The position numbers were made by a program, and so were the translations under genes. A stretch of DNA of 54,645 bases, from positions 1 through 54,645 of the IMG/VR virus record IMGVR_UViG_3300035698_003486, one strand, 5' to 3'. The first letter of the stretch is position 1. Each line of letters starts with the position of its first letter. The notes under the pieces were generated by a model. That model was not told the origin of the DNA. It ran no database searches and worked only from the letters and a program-made list of their open reading frames with translations. Source of the DNA: a virus. Shown here one piece after another: positions 40,910 to 48,772 of this stretch.

Positions 40910-41091
40910 TGTCTAATAACCCTTATACATCAAGAACTTAGCAAGCGGGGGAAACATCCCAATGCCGGAGGTTAAAGCCCGTCCCCTAAGCCCTTGATAT
41001 TAAAGGAAAAAGCACTGCTAACCTAAAGCCCCTCCTTAAGAGTCACTCATTTATTTTCCATAGGGGGATGGCGGCGGAAGCTCTATTTCTT

Positions 41092-41411
41092 AAAAAAAAG
41101 TATCAAAGTCACCTTTGACACAATTTAATAGAGGTTCTCCACTTCGGGCTTGGGGCCTCCCATGCCGGGCCGTACCGTCTCTAGACGTGGAAAGCGGGTT
41201 GATCCTGAGGTGCCGGGGTCGTGGGTCGTCCGGTCTCTATCGCAGCAGTCGCTATCTATTCCACCTATGGCTCCCAGGGTCGCTGGGCCAGAGAGTAGCT
41301 CCTGGGATTCACATGAACGTTGGTGTTGCCGCCTTTACATTTGCCGCGCCCCTTAAGCCGGGGTGCATCTGGGTTCCTAGGATCGCTAGGGGCAAATGCT
41401 GCATTCCCATC
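41092..41411 (-). ncRNA. Candidate structured non-coding RNA with own promoter and terminator
   Basis: About 320 nt on the minus strand with no credible ORF. A TTGCGC-N17-TATAAT promoter lies immediately upstream (41418-41446). It ends in an intrinsic terminator: stem TCAAAG-GTGA-CTTTGA (41103-41118 region) then eight T (41092-41099). Internal stems: CATTTGCC/GGCAAATG (41338-41345 with 41391-41398), TCCCAGG/CCTGGGA (41272-41278 with 41301-41307), CCTAG/CTAGG and CGTCT/AGACG. It does not show tmRNA, 6S or RNase P signature sequences that I can see. Confidence 0.6.
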
Positions 41412-41417
41412 GCAACT

Positions 41418-41446
41418 ATTATAGCACTAAGGCGGGGGCTGCGCAA
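41418..41446 (-). promoter_or_regulatory. Promoter of candidate ncRNA
   Basis: Minus strand TTGCGC (41446-41441), 17-bp spacer, TATAAT (41423-41418). The -35 is within a GGGGG...CCCCC hairpin downstream of the proteasome-like gene. Confidence 0.6.
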
Positions 41447-41461
41447 CCCCCTGACGAGCAT

Positions 41462-41878
41462 TTATCTCAAGCTCTCAACGTCCACGTCACCGGCGCAACC
41501 ATCTATATGCTTAATGGCGGCCTGTACCGCCTCTTCAGCAGAGGCCCCCATATACATAGCCCCCATTGCACATTGCGCTCCCGCGCCAATAGCAAAGTAC
41601 TCGGCCTTTACAAGGTCAAAGCCTCCTAAGGTAGTGGCTAATTTGAGGCCCTTCTTCGCCGCTATAAGCATGACAAAGTTCATCTCGGGCCAAGGGGGCA
41701 TCCCCTCCTTGTACCACTTGAGCGCCGCCGCATCAGAGGGACAGCCAATTCCCGCACAGGCTATAAGCTTCTTGCCCGCCCTCATAATCTTGTGGCAGCC
41801 CATATCCTTCAAGTCGCCAAACCATACGGCGCAGGTGTCCGCTGCCATTACACCATCTCTAAAGGCAATTACTGTCAT
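41462..41878 (-). CDS. Proteasome beta/HslV-like Ntn hydrolase
   Basis: 138 aa. After Met removal Thr2 would be the N-terminal nucleophile (MTVIAFRDGVMAADT); GADT-like AADT, a KI-x-R segment, AGI, and the C-terminal FAIGAGAQCAMGAMYMGASAEEAVQAAIK follow the 20S proteasome/HslV pattern. It could be a peptidase for capsid maturation or for host proteins. It lies in the lysis/late block. Chain is shorter than HslV by about 35 aa. Confidence 0.75.
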   Translation of the reverse strand: MTVIAFRDGVMAADTCAVWFGDLKDMGCHKIMRAGKKLIACAGIGCPSDAAALKWYKEGMPPWPEMNFVMLIAAKKGLKLATTLGGFDLVKAEYFAIGAGAQCAMGAMYMGASAEEAVQAAIKHIDGCAGDVDVESLR

Positions 41879-42057
41879 TCAAACCACCCGTAAATTGTTT
41901 CTGATAAAGTCTTAGTCGGTGGCCCATTGTCAATGCTGGGGGAATTCCAGTCTGTAACACCCGTTCCCCTTGTTGAACCGGGGCGGGGCCTTACCCTTGG
42001 CACATGGACCTGTGCCCTATCATAGCGCATCTGTGTAACGCCGCCCGCCTTATCCAT
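41875..42057 (-). CDS. Small hypothetical protein
   Basis: 60 aa; ATGA overlap with the proteasome-like gene. Pro/Arg-rich, no fold obvious. Confidence 0.5.
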   Translation of the reverse strand: MDKAGGVTQMRYDRAQVHVPRVRPRPGSTRGTGVTDWNSPSIDNGPPTKTLSETIYGWFE

Positions 42058-42069
42058 GGCTTTCTGCCA

Positions 42070-42480
42070 TTACAGCTTGAAGAAGAGGTGGCGACCAATC
42101 TTGGCGCTAGGCGTCTTGCCCTTGGACCAATAGGCCTGAATACTATCTGTATGATAATGATTAGCCCCCTCTGTCATATCGGGACCACTGGCATAGGCAG
42201 TAGCTAGGGCCGCAAGGCAATCGAGTATCACCTCATCCAGATCACGATACTCCTTGATACGATTGACCACACCCACAACCTTAGCTTTATTGGGATCATT
42301 GTCATTCCAGCAGGAGAATTGCATCCGCTGAGTAGCCACCTCCTTAAGGGTCTTAGGCCACCGCTGGTCCGCAACCCTATTAAATAGGACCTTGGCCACC
42401 GCAACCTTACCTTCAAAGCTTTCACCTCGGGCTTCACCCCAAACCGTGGCAGCCCCATACGCTACGTCATCTCTTGTCAT
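42070..42480 (-). CDS. SleB-type cell wall hydrolase (endolysin)
   Basis: 136 aa covering the whole Hydrolase_2 domain: VWGEARGES with catalytic Glu16, AVAKVLFNRVADQRWPKTLKEVATQRMQFSCW, and a later ANHYHTDSIQAYWSKGKTPSAKIGRHLFF. It cleaves peptidoglycan glycan strands. No signal peptide, so it needs the holin (9,461) to reach the wall. Overlaps the upstream disordered-protein gene by 4 bp. Confidence 0.9.
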   Translation of the reverse strand: MTRDDVAYGAATVWGEARGESFEGKVAVAKVLFNRVADQRWPKTLKEVATQRMQFSCWNDNDPNKAKVVGVVNRIKEYRDLDEVILDCLAALATAYASGPDMTEGANHYHTDSIQAYWSKGKTPSAKIGRHLFFKL

Positions 42481-44075
42481 GATCCGCTCCGTGCTAGGTA
42501 TTCCCAGATGCTTTCACCAGGCACCGTATTACCGTAGCCTGTTGGCGCGCCCTGAGGAAGCTGGCCACCTTGCCCTACTGGGAAAGTTGGCGCTCCTTGG
42601 GGAACCCGTGTGCGCTGCCGATCCGTAAGACTCTCAGGCGAAACAGGAGCACTCTGCCCCCTACTTAGAAGGCGACTAAGGATGGCATCGAAATCGACGC
42701 TGCCGTAGCCCGGAAGCGCAATAGGCGCAGGCGCAGGCGCAGCAGGTTGCCCATACTGGTCACCGCCATAAGCGGCACCCCCAGGAGCATTATTAGCTAG
42801 GCCACCGGGATAGTCATTACGCATATCTCGCCCACCATGATCCGGACTATTATCTCGACCAATACCTTTCGCATGATTATGTGGATCACCGGCGCGGCCG
42901 AAAACACCTAGCCCTCGCAGACCCCTAAGGCCCATACCTAAAATTCCGGGCGCATGGTCAATTACCGCACCACCCACTCCTGAATAGCCCTGATCCTGCG
43001 CGTACCCTGGAGCACCAATGCCACCTCTGGCAGTATAATCATGGGATACTGATGAGCTTCTTGCCGAGGGAGCACCCTGACCACCTCGGGCAGTACTTCC
43101 TGGACTTCCGCCAGAACGTACACCGCCGCCAGCTTTGAAGCCGCGAACACGGCCCCCTCTGGCAAAACTATTGGCGCTCTTCGCCTCAAGGTACTGATTG
43201 TAGTAGCCCGTGGCTTCCTGAATATTCTTGGCAGCCAAGATAGCATCAATGTACGCCTGACCACCGGGAGGAACACCCTCAGGGCCTCCGAAGTCACGGA
43301 CAATCCGCTCAACCATATTGGCGTGCAGTGGGGGTAAGCTGGGGCTATCTGCAAAGGAGGGCATCGGATTAGCTCCGGGCCTGTCACTCTGCCTCTGCAT
43401 AGGATCACCCGGACCACCAAAAGATGGAGGCGCACTTGGGCCACTTGGGCCACTTAGGCCAGAAATAAGGTCTGTAAGACTGGGAGTATTCCCCCGCATA
43501 GATTCTCTCAGATTAGGTGGGGTACTCTGATTCCGCCCACTCGTAAGATAGTCAATTACATCCTGAGGCATAGGGGTTGGGCCACTGGGCCTACGTCCCT
43601 GAATCGTGTCCCTGCTAGAGTCCGCTACAGGACCAAAGGCATGTGAAGCAGGCGCTTCCCCTCGTGGGGCCATAAGGTCTGCAATAGCTGGGCTACCCCA
43701 CCCTCGGGAATCTGAAGAAGGGGACATTTGAGGCATAGGCTCCTGCCGCCGCCCACTAGTAAGATAATCAATTACATCTTGGGGAGTTCCTGAGCCATCC
43801 CTATAAGTAGTGCGCTCTGGACGTACTCCGGGGACTGGGGGCATATCCGCCCGCATACTCGTAGGCACATCCTCCGTAGGTGGTGTAAGCCCGTAGCCGG
43901 GGGCAGGCAATTCCCCAACCTCAACGTCTCTATCTCGGCTACTCAAGATATTGTCTGCAGAAGGATAGTAGCCCCCACTGCCTGTTACTGACAAGATAAG
44001 GTCGCCTAGTTCAGATGAACTTCTGCGCCGCTTGTACCTATTCTCCCAAAGATCAGAACCTCTACCGCCAGCCAT
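42477..44075 (-). CDS. Large disordered Gly/Pro/Ser-rich protein
   Basis: 532 aa of low complexity, rich in G, P, S, R. A 12-residue unit PQDVIDYLTSGR occurs twice (about residues 97 and 169), and RGG/ARGG segments cluster around 310-350. A small ordered stretch (VERIVRDFGG...AYIDAILAAKNIQEATGYYNQYL) lies in the middle. No enzymatic domain. Next to the endolysin; may be a structural or ejected virion protein. Confidence 0.65.
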   Translation of the reverse strand: MAGGRGSDLWENRYKRRRSSSELGDLILSVTGSGGYYPSADNILSSRDRDVEVGELPAPGYGLTPPTEDVPTSMRADMPPVPGVRPERTTYRDGSGTPQDVIDYLTSGRRQEPMPQMSPSSDSRGWGSPAIADLMAPRGEAPASHAFGPVADSSRDTIQGRRPSGPTPMPQDVIDYLTSGRNQSTPPNLRESMRGNTPSLTDLISGLSGPSGPSAPPSFGGPGDPMQRQSDRPGANPMPSFADSPSLPPLHANMVERIVRDFGGPEGVPPGGQAYIDAILAAKNIQEATGYYNQYLEAKSANSFARGGRVRGFKAGGGVRSGGSPGSTARGGQGAPSARSSSVSHDYTARGGIGAPGYAQDQGYSGVGGAVIDHAPGILGMGLRGLRGLGVFGRAGDPHNHAKGIGRDNSPDHGGRDMRNDYPGGLANNAPGGAAYGGDQYGQPAAPAPAPIALPGYGSVDFDAILSRLLSRGQSAPVSPESLTDRQRTRVPQGAPTFPVGQGGQLPQGAPTGYGNTVPGESIWEYLARSGS

Positions 44076-44081
44076 ATATGA

Positions 44082-44243
44082 TTATCCTTCAATGAATTTC
44101 TTTAGCAATGGAACAATGAATTCAATAAGACCCAAGAGGGACCCGAAGGCCAGCCAGACATGCTTGCGTAACGTTTTCATCTCGTCCCTAGCCTGTGTCC
44201 ACCTCTCCCCACAATGTACTTCGTGGTTCGAGATTTGCTGCAT
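44082..44243 (-). CDS. Small membrane protein, XhlA/holin-accessory-like
   Basis: At least 53 aa (from ATG 44243); in-frame GTG/TTG codons further upstream could lengthen it. A frame to 44351 would start inside a terminator, before the promoter's start site, so its N-terminal hydrophobic stretch is probably not real. ISNHEVHCGERWTQARDEMKTLRK then one membrane segment (VWLAFGSLLGLIEFIVPLL), like small phage XhlA-type proteins that work with holins. Confidence 0.55.
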   Translation of the reverse strand: MQQISNHEVHCGERWTQARDEMKTLRKHVWLAFGSLLGLIEFIVPLLKKFIEG

Positions 44244-44322
44244 GGCTAGGGCTGCGACTTGCCGGGCTTCGTAATCTATAGAGGGATCAGGCAAACTCAC
44301 TATCCACTGTGCTAAGACCACT

Positions 44323-44365
44323 ATTATAGCATAAAAAAAGGAGGTAAGCAAATATACTTACCCCC
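44323..44365 (-). promoter_or_regulatory. Terminator with an embedded promoter
   Basis: Minus strand: GGGGGTAAG-TATATTTG-CTTACCTCC hairpin (44340-44365) plus seven T (44333-44339) end transcription of the upstream genes. TTGCTT (44351-44346, within the hairpin), 17-bp spacer and TATAAT (44328-44323) form a promoter for the lysis block. Confidence 0.65.
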
Positions 44366-44394
44366 TCTTCTTAGAAGAATTACTTGACTAGTTC

Positions 44395-44613
44395 TTAGTC
44401 GTCCCAAGTCTGCCAAGGTGCAAGCTTCTGTCTACCTACAAAGTAGTCATACCACTTCTCACCAATGAGACCCCGCCTGAAAGCTACATCAGCAGCCTCC
44501 ACAAGATAGCTATCCTTGATAGGCTGGGCAGCAAACTCCTTCAGATACTTGAGCCAATAAAGGATGTGATCGTCGCGCATTGATGCATACTGAATTCCAT
44601 CAGCCTTTGGCAT
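44395..44613 (-). CDS. Hypothetical protein
   Basis: 72 aa, aromatic-rich (ILYWLKYLKEF...KWYDYFVGRQK...PWQTWDD). Last gene before the terminator at 44,333-44,365. Function unknown. Confidence 0.6.
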   Translation of the reverse strand: MPKADGIQYASMRDDHILYWLKYLKEFAAQPIKDSYLVEAADVAFRRGLIGEKWYDYFVGRQKLAPWQTWDD

Positions 44614-44773
44614 TGATCTTCTCCATTACCAGTGCGTCCATTACTTGGTACATGCGGTCCACTAGGACACCCATGGCTTCTGTGTGGCCCCTCTTGCTAG
44701 AGGCCTTGACGACCTCCTGATAGGCTTCCCACATGGCGTTATTGTATGTAGCGTACTCTGCTTTAGTTGTCAT
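44600..44773 (-). CDS. Hypothetical protein
   Basis: 57 aa from ATG 44773, overlapping the dCMP deaminase end by 11 bp. Entirely helical. Function unknown. Confidence 0.55.
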   Translation of the reverse strand: MTTKAEYATYNNAMWEAYQEVVKASSKRGHTEAMGVLVDRMYQVMDALVMEKINAKG

Positions 44774-45197
44774 CTTGAATCCATTCAAATTGTGTAAGGG
44801 TTTCTCTAAAAAGTTCTGCACTTAAGGCATTATCTTCTGCCCACCTTTCCTTATGGGGGGCGTCAGTGACTACTCGGGCAATCCCTGCCCTGATAATCTT
44901 GGAGGCGCACGGTGTACAAGGCGCGATACCTGATACATAAAGGGTACCTCCGTATGCTGCAGGTCCTGCAAAAGCAAGTGCATTGTCTTCAGCATGTAGT
45001 ACAATCTTATACTTAATTTCTCTAGTTGTCAACCTCTCTTCAGTATCTTCTACTTCGGGAGGAAAGCCATTATACCCTACAGAAATCAACTTATTTCCCT
45101 GTGTAATTACCGCCCCACACTTGGTGCTGGGGTCCTTACTCCACTGGGCAACATGCTTGGCTAACTCCAAGAAGCGGGCATCCCACTTAGAAACCAT
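44763..45197 (-). CDS. dCMP deaminase
   Basis: 144 aa from ATG 45197. Zinc site HAEDNAL and PCTPC, and the STKCGAVI and GYNGFP segments are typical of dCMP deaminase. It converts dCMP to dUMP, the substrate of ThyX. TTG 45200 is an alternative start, but AGAGG spacing fits the ATG. Confidence 0.9.
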   Translation of the reverse strand: MVSKWDARFLELAKHVAQWSKDPSTKCGAVITQGNKLISVGYNGFPPEVEDTEERLTTREIKYKIVLHAEDNALAFAGPAAYGGTLYVSGIAPCTPCASKIIRAGIARVVTDAPHKERWAEDNALSAELFRETLTQFEWIQDDN

Positions 45198-45300
45198 CAA
45201 AGTACCTCTCTGCTAGACGTACACCAATATAAAGTAAAAGTATACACAGTGCTATATTAAAAGATACAAGGAATAGGCCAGCTATTAAGCTAAGAGTCAT
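45187..45300 (-). CDS. 37-aa membrane protein
   Basis: ATG 45300 overlaps the end of the ATPase gene by 11 bp and its stop overlaps the deaminase start. One long hydrophobic segment (LIAGLFLVSFNIALCILLLYIGV) with a charged C-terminus. Function unknown. Confidence 0.5.
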   Translation of the reverse strand: MTLSLIAGLFLVSFNIALCILLLYIGVRLAERYFDGF

Positions 45301-46732
45301 GTCGTAATTCCAGTATATACTTTTGTCCGCCTGAGGTGCGGGCACTTTGGGTGAAGCGAATGCCACTCTTCTTCAGTTCATTCTCCAACTTTCTCAATTC
45401 ATTGCCCAGCTTCTTGCCTGTCTTGGGCCAAGCTGGATTTTTGAGTGGCGCTTTAATTGTGAGGGCACTGAGCAAGTCTGTCATGGTGCCCTCGAAGTTC
45501 TTGACTTCAGTGATGTATTCAAGGACCACTGCAGCCACGGGGTTATTGGCTAGGATTTCTCCGAACTGATCTTCCGCGTTATCTGTAGCGGCCTTGATCC
45601 AAGTGCCCTCTTCCCAACCTAGAGCCTCTTCGGCAGCGGTCATGAAGTAGGCGATCTTCAGGAGACGGGGAGCCTTCTTAATTTGGACAGTGGGTTCTTT
45701 GGCGATAGCTGCTGACAGCACATTAAAGAGGCCTCCCAGCAACTTGGGATATTCTGCGGCGTATCGCTCTAGGATGTAGCGCCCCTGCACGGCCAGCTTC
45801 TCATCGTTCCTGTCAAGGACGGGCAGCGTAATATGCAGAGTTCTACTCAGGAGGTCGGGGGCTTCTGCGAATTGCTCGATACCATTAAGGATAACGGGCT
45901 TGGAAACTTGGATGCCATCAACATCGTGTTGGCTATAAAGCTTGCGGGAACTAAGGGAAATGCCTGTACTGATCTGGCAAAGGGTATTGCTAAGCCACTG
46001 GGGCATATAGGACATATTATCAATAGCAATGACGTGGCTATTCATAACTTGGCTTACAAAGTCTCTCTTATTGTCTGGGGGACTCTCCAAGATACGGGTA
46101 TTAGGATCAATAAGGCCCCTTACAAACTTGCTCAGGGTGCTCTTGGCTGAACCATACGGCCCATTAACTTGTAAGATGGGGTACTGATCCTTACAGAGAT
46201 AGGAGCCTACAAGCCAGCCCACTACCATGATGAAGTCTTTCTCATCTGTGATAGTAAGAAACTCTTTCAACTTGTTGATATCACCTGTAGGATCAGGATC
46301 GGGGAGGGTACGGGCACCGGGAATGGGGAGGAACTTATAGGATGTGCTAGTCAATATTTGCCACCCATCTGCATTGATAAGAGCGAAACGGCCTTCCCCC
46401 ATGTCAACCCATAGGTCCCTTCTTTCTTCATTGAAGTGGACGCGAGTTGCGGGTGTGTACTCTACATTGCCTCTGAACGCCTTGGCACTGAGAGCCGTAA
46501 TAACCATCTCTAGGCAGCTTCGGGAAAGTACATCATTTCCTTGCGTCATCTCTTCATAGTACTCTACGAGTAGGGACGCTACAGCAGAAGAGGCAATGGA
46601 ATAACTTTCCTTTGTCTCCTTCACAGTGCAGAACGGTGCCCCATCTGGGGATTTCCATAAAGCTAACCTGTCTAAACTAAACTTTAGTAGTCGGGCGGCA
46701 GGGGAAGCGGTATCTTCTTTTTCCTCCGCCAA
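45290..46732 (-). CDS. Primase/helicase-type ATPase
   Basis: 480 aa, TTG start 5 nt after AGGAGG. Walker A NGPYGSAKST (near residue 190), Walker B VIAIDNMSYM and a downstream arginine region, as in the C-terminal helicase domain of P4/D5-type primases and related phage ATPases; no N-terminal primase motif is evident. Likely a DNA unwinding ATPase for replication. Divergently arranged from the terminase genes across a 45-bp gap. Confidence 0.75.
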   Translation of the reverse strand: MAEEKEDTASPAARLLKFSLDRLALWKSPDGAPFCTVKETKESYSIASSAVASLLVEYYEEMTQGNDVLSRSCLEMVITALSAKAFRGNVEYTPATRVHFNEERRDLWVDMGEGRFALINADGWQILTSTSYKFLPIPGARTLPDPDPTGDINKLKEFLTITDEKDFIMVVGWLVGSYLCKDQYPILQVNGPYGSAKSTLSKFVRGLIDPNTRILESPPDNKRDFVSQVMNSHVIAIDNMSYMPQWLSNTLCQISTGISLSSRKLYSQHDVDGIQVSKPVILNGIEQFAEAPDLLSRTLHITLPVLDRNDEKLAVQGRYILERYAAEYPKLLGGLFNVLSAAIAKEPTVQIKKAPRLLKIAYFMTAAEEALGWEEGTWIKAATDNAEDQFGEILANNPVAAVVLEYITEVKNFEGTMTDLLSALTIKAPLKNPAWPKTGKKLGNELRKLENELKKSGIRFTQSARTSGGQKYILELRHDS

Positions 46733-46742
46733 GTAATCCTCC

Positions 46743-46770
46743 TTGTCAATTCTTCAAAAATATGTTATCA
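46743..46770 (+). promoter_or_regulatory. Possible promoter for terminase genes
   Basis: TTGTCA (46743-46748), 16-bp spacer, TTATCA (46765-46770), then 7 bp to the ATG at 46778, with no SD. Weaker match than the others. Confidence 0.4.
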
Positions 46771-46777
46771 TGTTCAC

Positions 46778-47230
46778 ATGGTTAACGTACCAGATAAACC
46801 TTCGTATGTCAATCTCCCGCCCTACTTAATCAAGTTTGCGCGGGAATTCGTGGCAACCGGCCAGTGGCAAAAAGCTTACCACAAAACCGGGCTTAACGCA
46901 AAGTCACTGAAAGATCGACGTAACATCGTTTGGCGCTGGCTGCATCGACCAGACGTGTCACAGTATATAATGGAGCTTTACCAAATGGCAAGTGAAAAGG
47001 CTGCAATCTCAGCAGCAGACATTCTATCTAACTTTGAGAAGATTAGGGACGCAGCCTTTGACTGTGGTGATTATGGCAATGCCAATAAAGCTAACGAGCA
47101 TCTAGGCAAATCTCTAGGTCTCTTCATTGAGAAGTCCGAGCAGAAGATCGAGCATACTCATCGCAACTCAGATGAGCTTGATGAGGAAATCGCGCGCCTG
47201 CAGAACCTCCTTGGGGATGACACAGAATAA
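46778..47230 (+). CDS. terS: Terminase small subunit
   Basis: 150 aa. N-terminal helix-turn-helix-like region (YLIKFAREFVATGQWQKAYHKTGLNAKSLKDRRNIVWRWLHRPDVSQYI), then long helices for oligomerisation and a C-terminal acidic tail (DELDEEIARLQNLLGDD). Directly followed by, and overlapping, the large subunit gene. It recognises phage DNA for packaging. Confidence 0.85.
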   Translation: MVNVPDKPSYVNLPPYLIKFAREFVATGQWQKAYHKTGLNAKSLKDRRNIVWRWLHRPDVSQYIMELYQMASEKAAISAADILSNFEKIRDAAFDCGDYGNANKANEHLGKSLGLFIEKSEQKIEHTHRNSDELDEEIARLQNLLGDDTE

Positions 47231-48746
47231 GGGGGCCGAACAAGTCCAGCTTCTGAGTCTACTAAGACAGAAGCTTTATGTCAAGGCCCAAGAAGACCTC
47301 CACACCTTTGTAAAGGTGATGGCCCCCATGATCCTCCCCGAAGGCGACTTTGTGGACGGGAGGCACATCCGCCTCCTATGTAAGGAACTCATGGCCGTGG
47401 AGCGCGGCGATGTAACTCGCCTGATGATCTTCCTGTCCCCCGGCTCCACCAAGTCCAAGCTGTGTTCTGTCCTCTTCCCGGCGTGGTACTACGGGCGTCA
47501 CGCGTCGCGTTATATCTTAGGTGTGAGCCACAGCGTCGAGCTTGCTGAGAAATTTTCCGCCGAAATCCGGGACCTCGTGGACTCTCCTATATATAGGGAC
47601 ATCTTTCCCGAGACCAAAATCTCCAAGGAAAAGCGGGCCGTCAAAAGATGGCAGACCACAGAAAAAGGTGAGTACCTCGCGGCGGGCGCGGGCAAGCAGA
47701 TCGCGGGCTTCCGTGGGCACGTAGGCATTATTGATGATGCTGTCTCGGAGCAGACTGCCTACTCGAAGACTGAGCGCACCAAGATCAATGACTGGTACGC
47801 GCCGGGCTTTCGTACACGTATCCTACCGGGCGGGGCCGTCATCATTATTAATACGCGCTGGCATCTCAACGACTTGTCAGGCTTTCTACTATCCCTTGCA
47901 GACGAGAACGCTCGCGCAGATCAGTGGAAAGTCATACGTATCCCAGCTATCCTAGATCATGAATCCGCAGAACTCCTAGGCCTTGAAGAAGGCGGTTCTT
48001 ATTGGCCCGAGTACTGGCCCCTTGATACCCTCCTAGACACCAAGGAATCTACCCCTGCGCCTAAGTGGAACGCCCTCTATATGCAGACCCCTACCTCAGA
48101 AGAGGGGACCATCTTCAATCCCAAGTGGTTCTCGGACTGGGAGAAGGACAAGCCACCCAAGTGTGAATACATCCTCATGTCGGCAGATACGGCCTTCAAG
48201 GATAATCAGCGCAGCGATTACAGTGCCATTACAATCTGGGGAGTCTATCGCAAATCTTCGCACCTTACTGATGGGCGTGAAGTACTTATTCCCCAACTCG
48301 TTCTACTGTACGCTGTAAAGGGGCGGTGGCAATTCCCCGACCTATGCAAGATGGTACAGGGCCTTTACGACAAGTGGCAGCCAGATGGTGTTATGATTGA
48401 AGACAAGGCTTCAGGTCAATCTCTTATTCAAGAGATGAGGCGCAGGGGCTTTCCTATCCTAGTCTATTCATCCAAGGACTCCAAGGAGTTACGCGCCCAT
48501 GCCATCACCCCCCATGTCCAATCTGGCTACGTATGGGTGCCTAAGCGCAAGGCATGGTGTGATGAGTTCATTACAGAGGTGTGCTCTTTCCCCTATGCAG
48601 AGCATGATGACTATGTAGACACCATGACACAGGCCGTCCAATACTTACGTGACAATTGGGCTATCGAACATCCTGACGATCAGAAGGCGGAACCTCAACG
48701 GAAGAGTAGGAAGCGTAAATCCTATTGGTCTAACTTAGTTGCATAA
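47217..48746 (+). CDS. terL: Terminase large subunit
   Basis: 509 aa from ATG 47217 (overlaps terS by 14 bp). ATPase: P-loop-like LSPGSTKSKL and Walker B GIIDDAV. RNase H-like nuclease: ADTAFKDNQRSDYSAI with metal-binding Asp, MIEDKASG, and EHDDYVD near the C-terminus. It cuts and pumps DNA into proheads. The upstream in-frame start at 47127 is inside terS and rejected. Confidence 0.93.
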   Translation: MTQNKGAEQVQLLSLLRQKLYVKAQEDLHTFVKVMAPMILPEGDFVDGRHIRLLCKELMAVERGDVTRLMIFLSPGSTKSKLCSVLFPAWYYGRHASRYILGVSHSVELAEKFSAEIRDLVDSPIYRDIFPETKISKEKRAVKRWQTTEKGEYLAAGAGKQIAGFRGHVGIIDDAVSEQTAYSKTERTKINDWYAPGFRTRILPGGAVIIINTRWHLNDLSGFLLSLADENARADQWKVIRIPAILDHESAELLGLEEGGSYWPEYWPLDTLLDTKESTPAPKWNALYMQTPTSEEGTIFNPKWFSDWEKDKPPKCEYILMSADTAFKDNQRSDYSAITIWGVYRKSSHLTDGREVLIPQLVLLYAVKGRWQFPDLCKMVQGLYDKWQPDGVMIEDKASGQSLIQEMRRRGFPILVYSSKDSKELRAHAITPHVQSGYVWVPKRKAWCDEFITEVCSFPYAEHDDYVDTMTQAVQYLRDNWAIEHPDDQKAEPQRKSRKRKSYWSNLVA

Positions 48747-48767
48747 TACCCAAAATTAAGGTATAAT
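48739..48767 (+). promoter_or_regulatory. Promoter of portal gene
   Basis: TTGCAT (48739-48744), 17-bp spacer, TATAAT (48762-48767), 5 bp before the ATG at 48773. No SD near the ATG, so leaderless translation is likely. Confidence 0.6.
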
Positions 48768-48772
48768 ACAGA

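Larger units (their letters stand above)
40019..41006. repeat. Dispersed 21-bp repeats, consensus CTAAG-n2-CTTGATATT-n2-AAGG
   Basis: Copies: 40019-40039, 40610-40630, 40694-40714 and 40986-41006 direct; about 40850-40866 and 40921-40941 inverted. The best (40986) reads CTAAGCCCTTGATATT then AAAGG. They lie only in the non-coding region around the TTTAGTGAG repeats and flanking the gene at 40,214. Confidence 0.6.

Noticed and set aside
41115-41915. 266-aa plus-strand ORF
   Set aside because: It spans the candidate ncRNA and the proteasome-like gene in antisense; its sequence is shadow-like, with no SD and no family resemblance.
44082-44351. Two-membrane-segment version of the 44,082 gene
   Set aside because: Its TTG start lies within the terminator and upstream of the promoter start site, so the first segment is not likely made.
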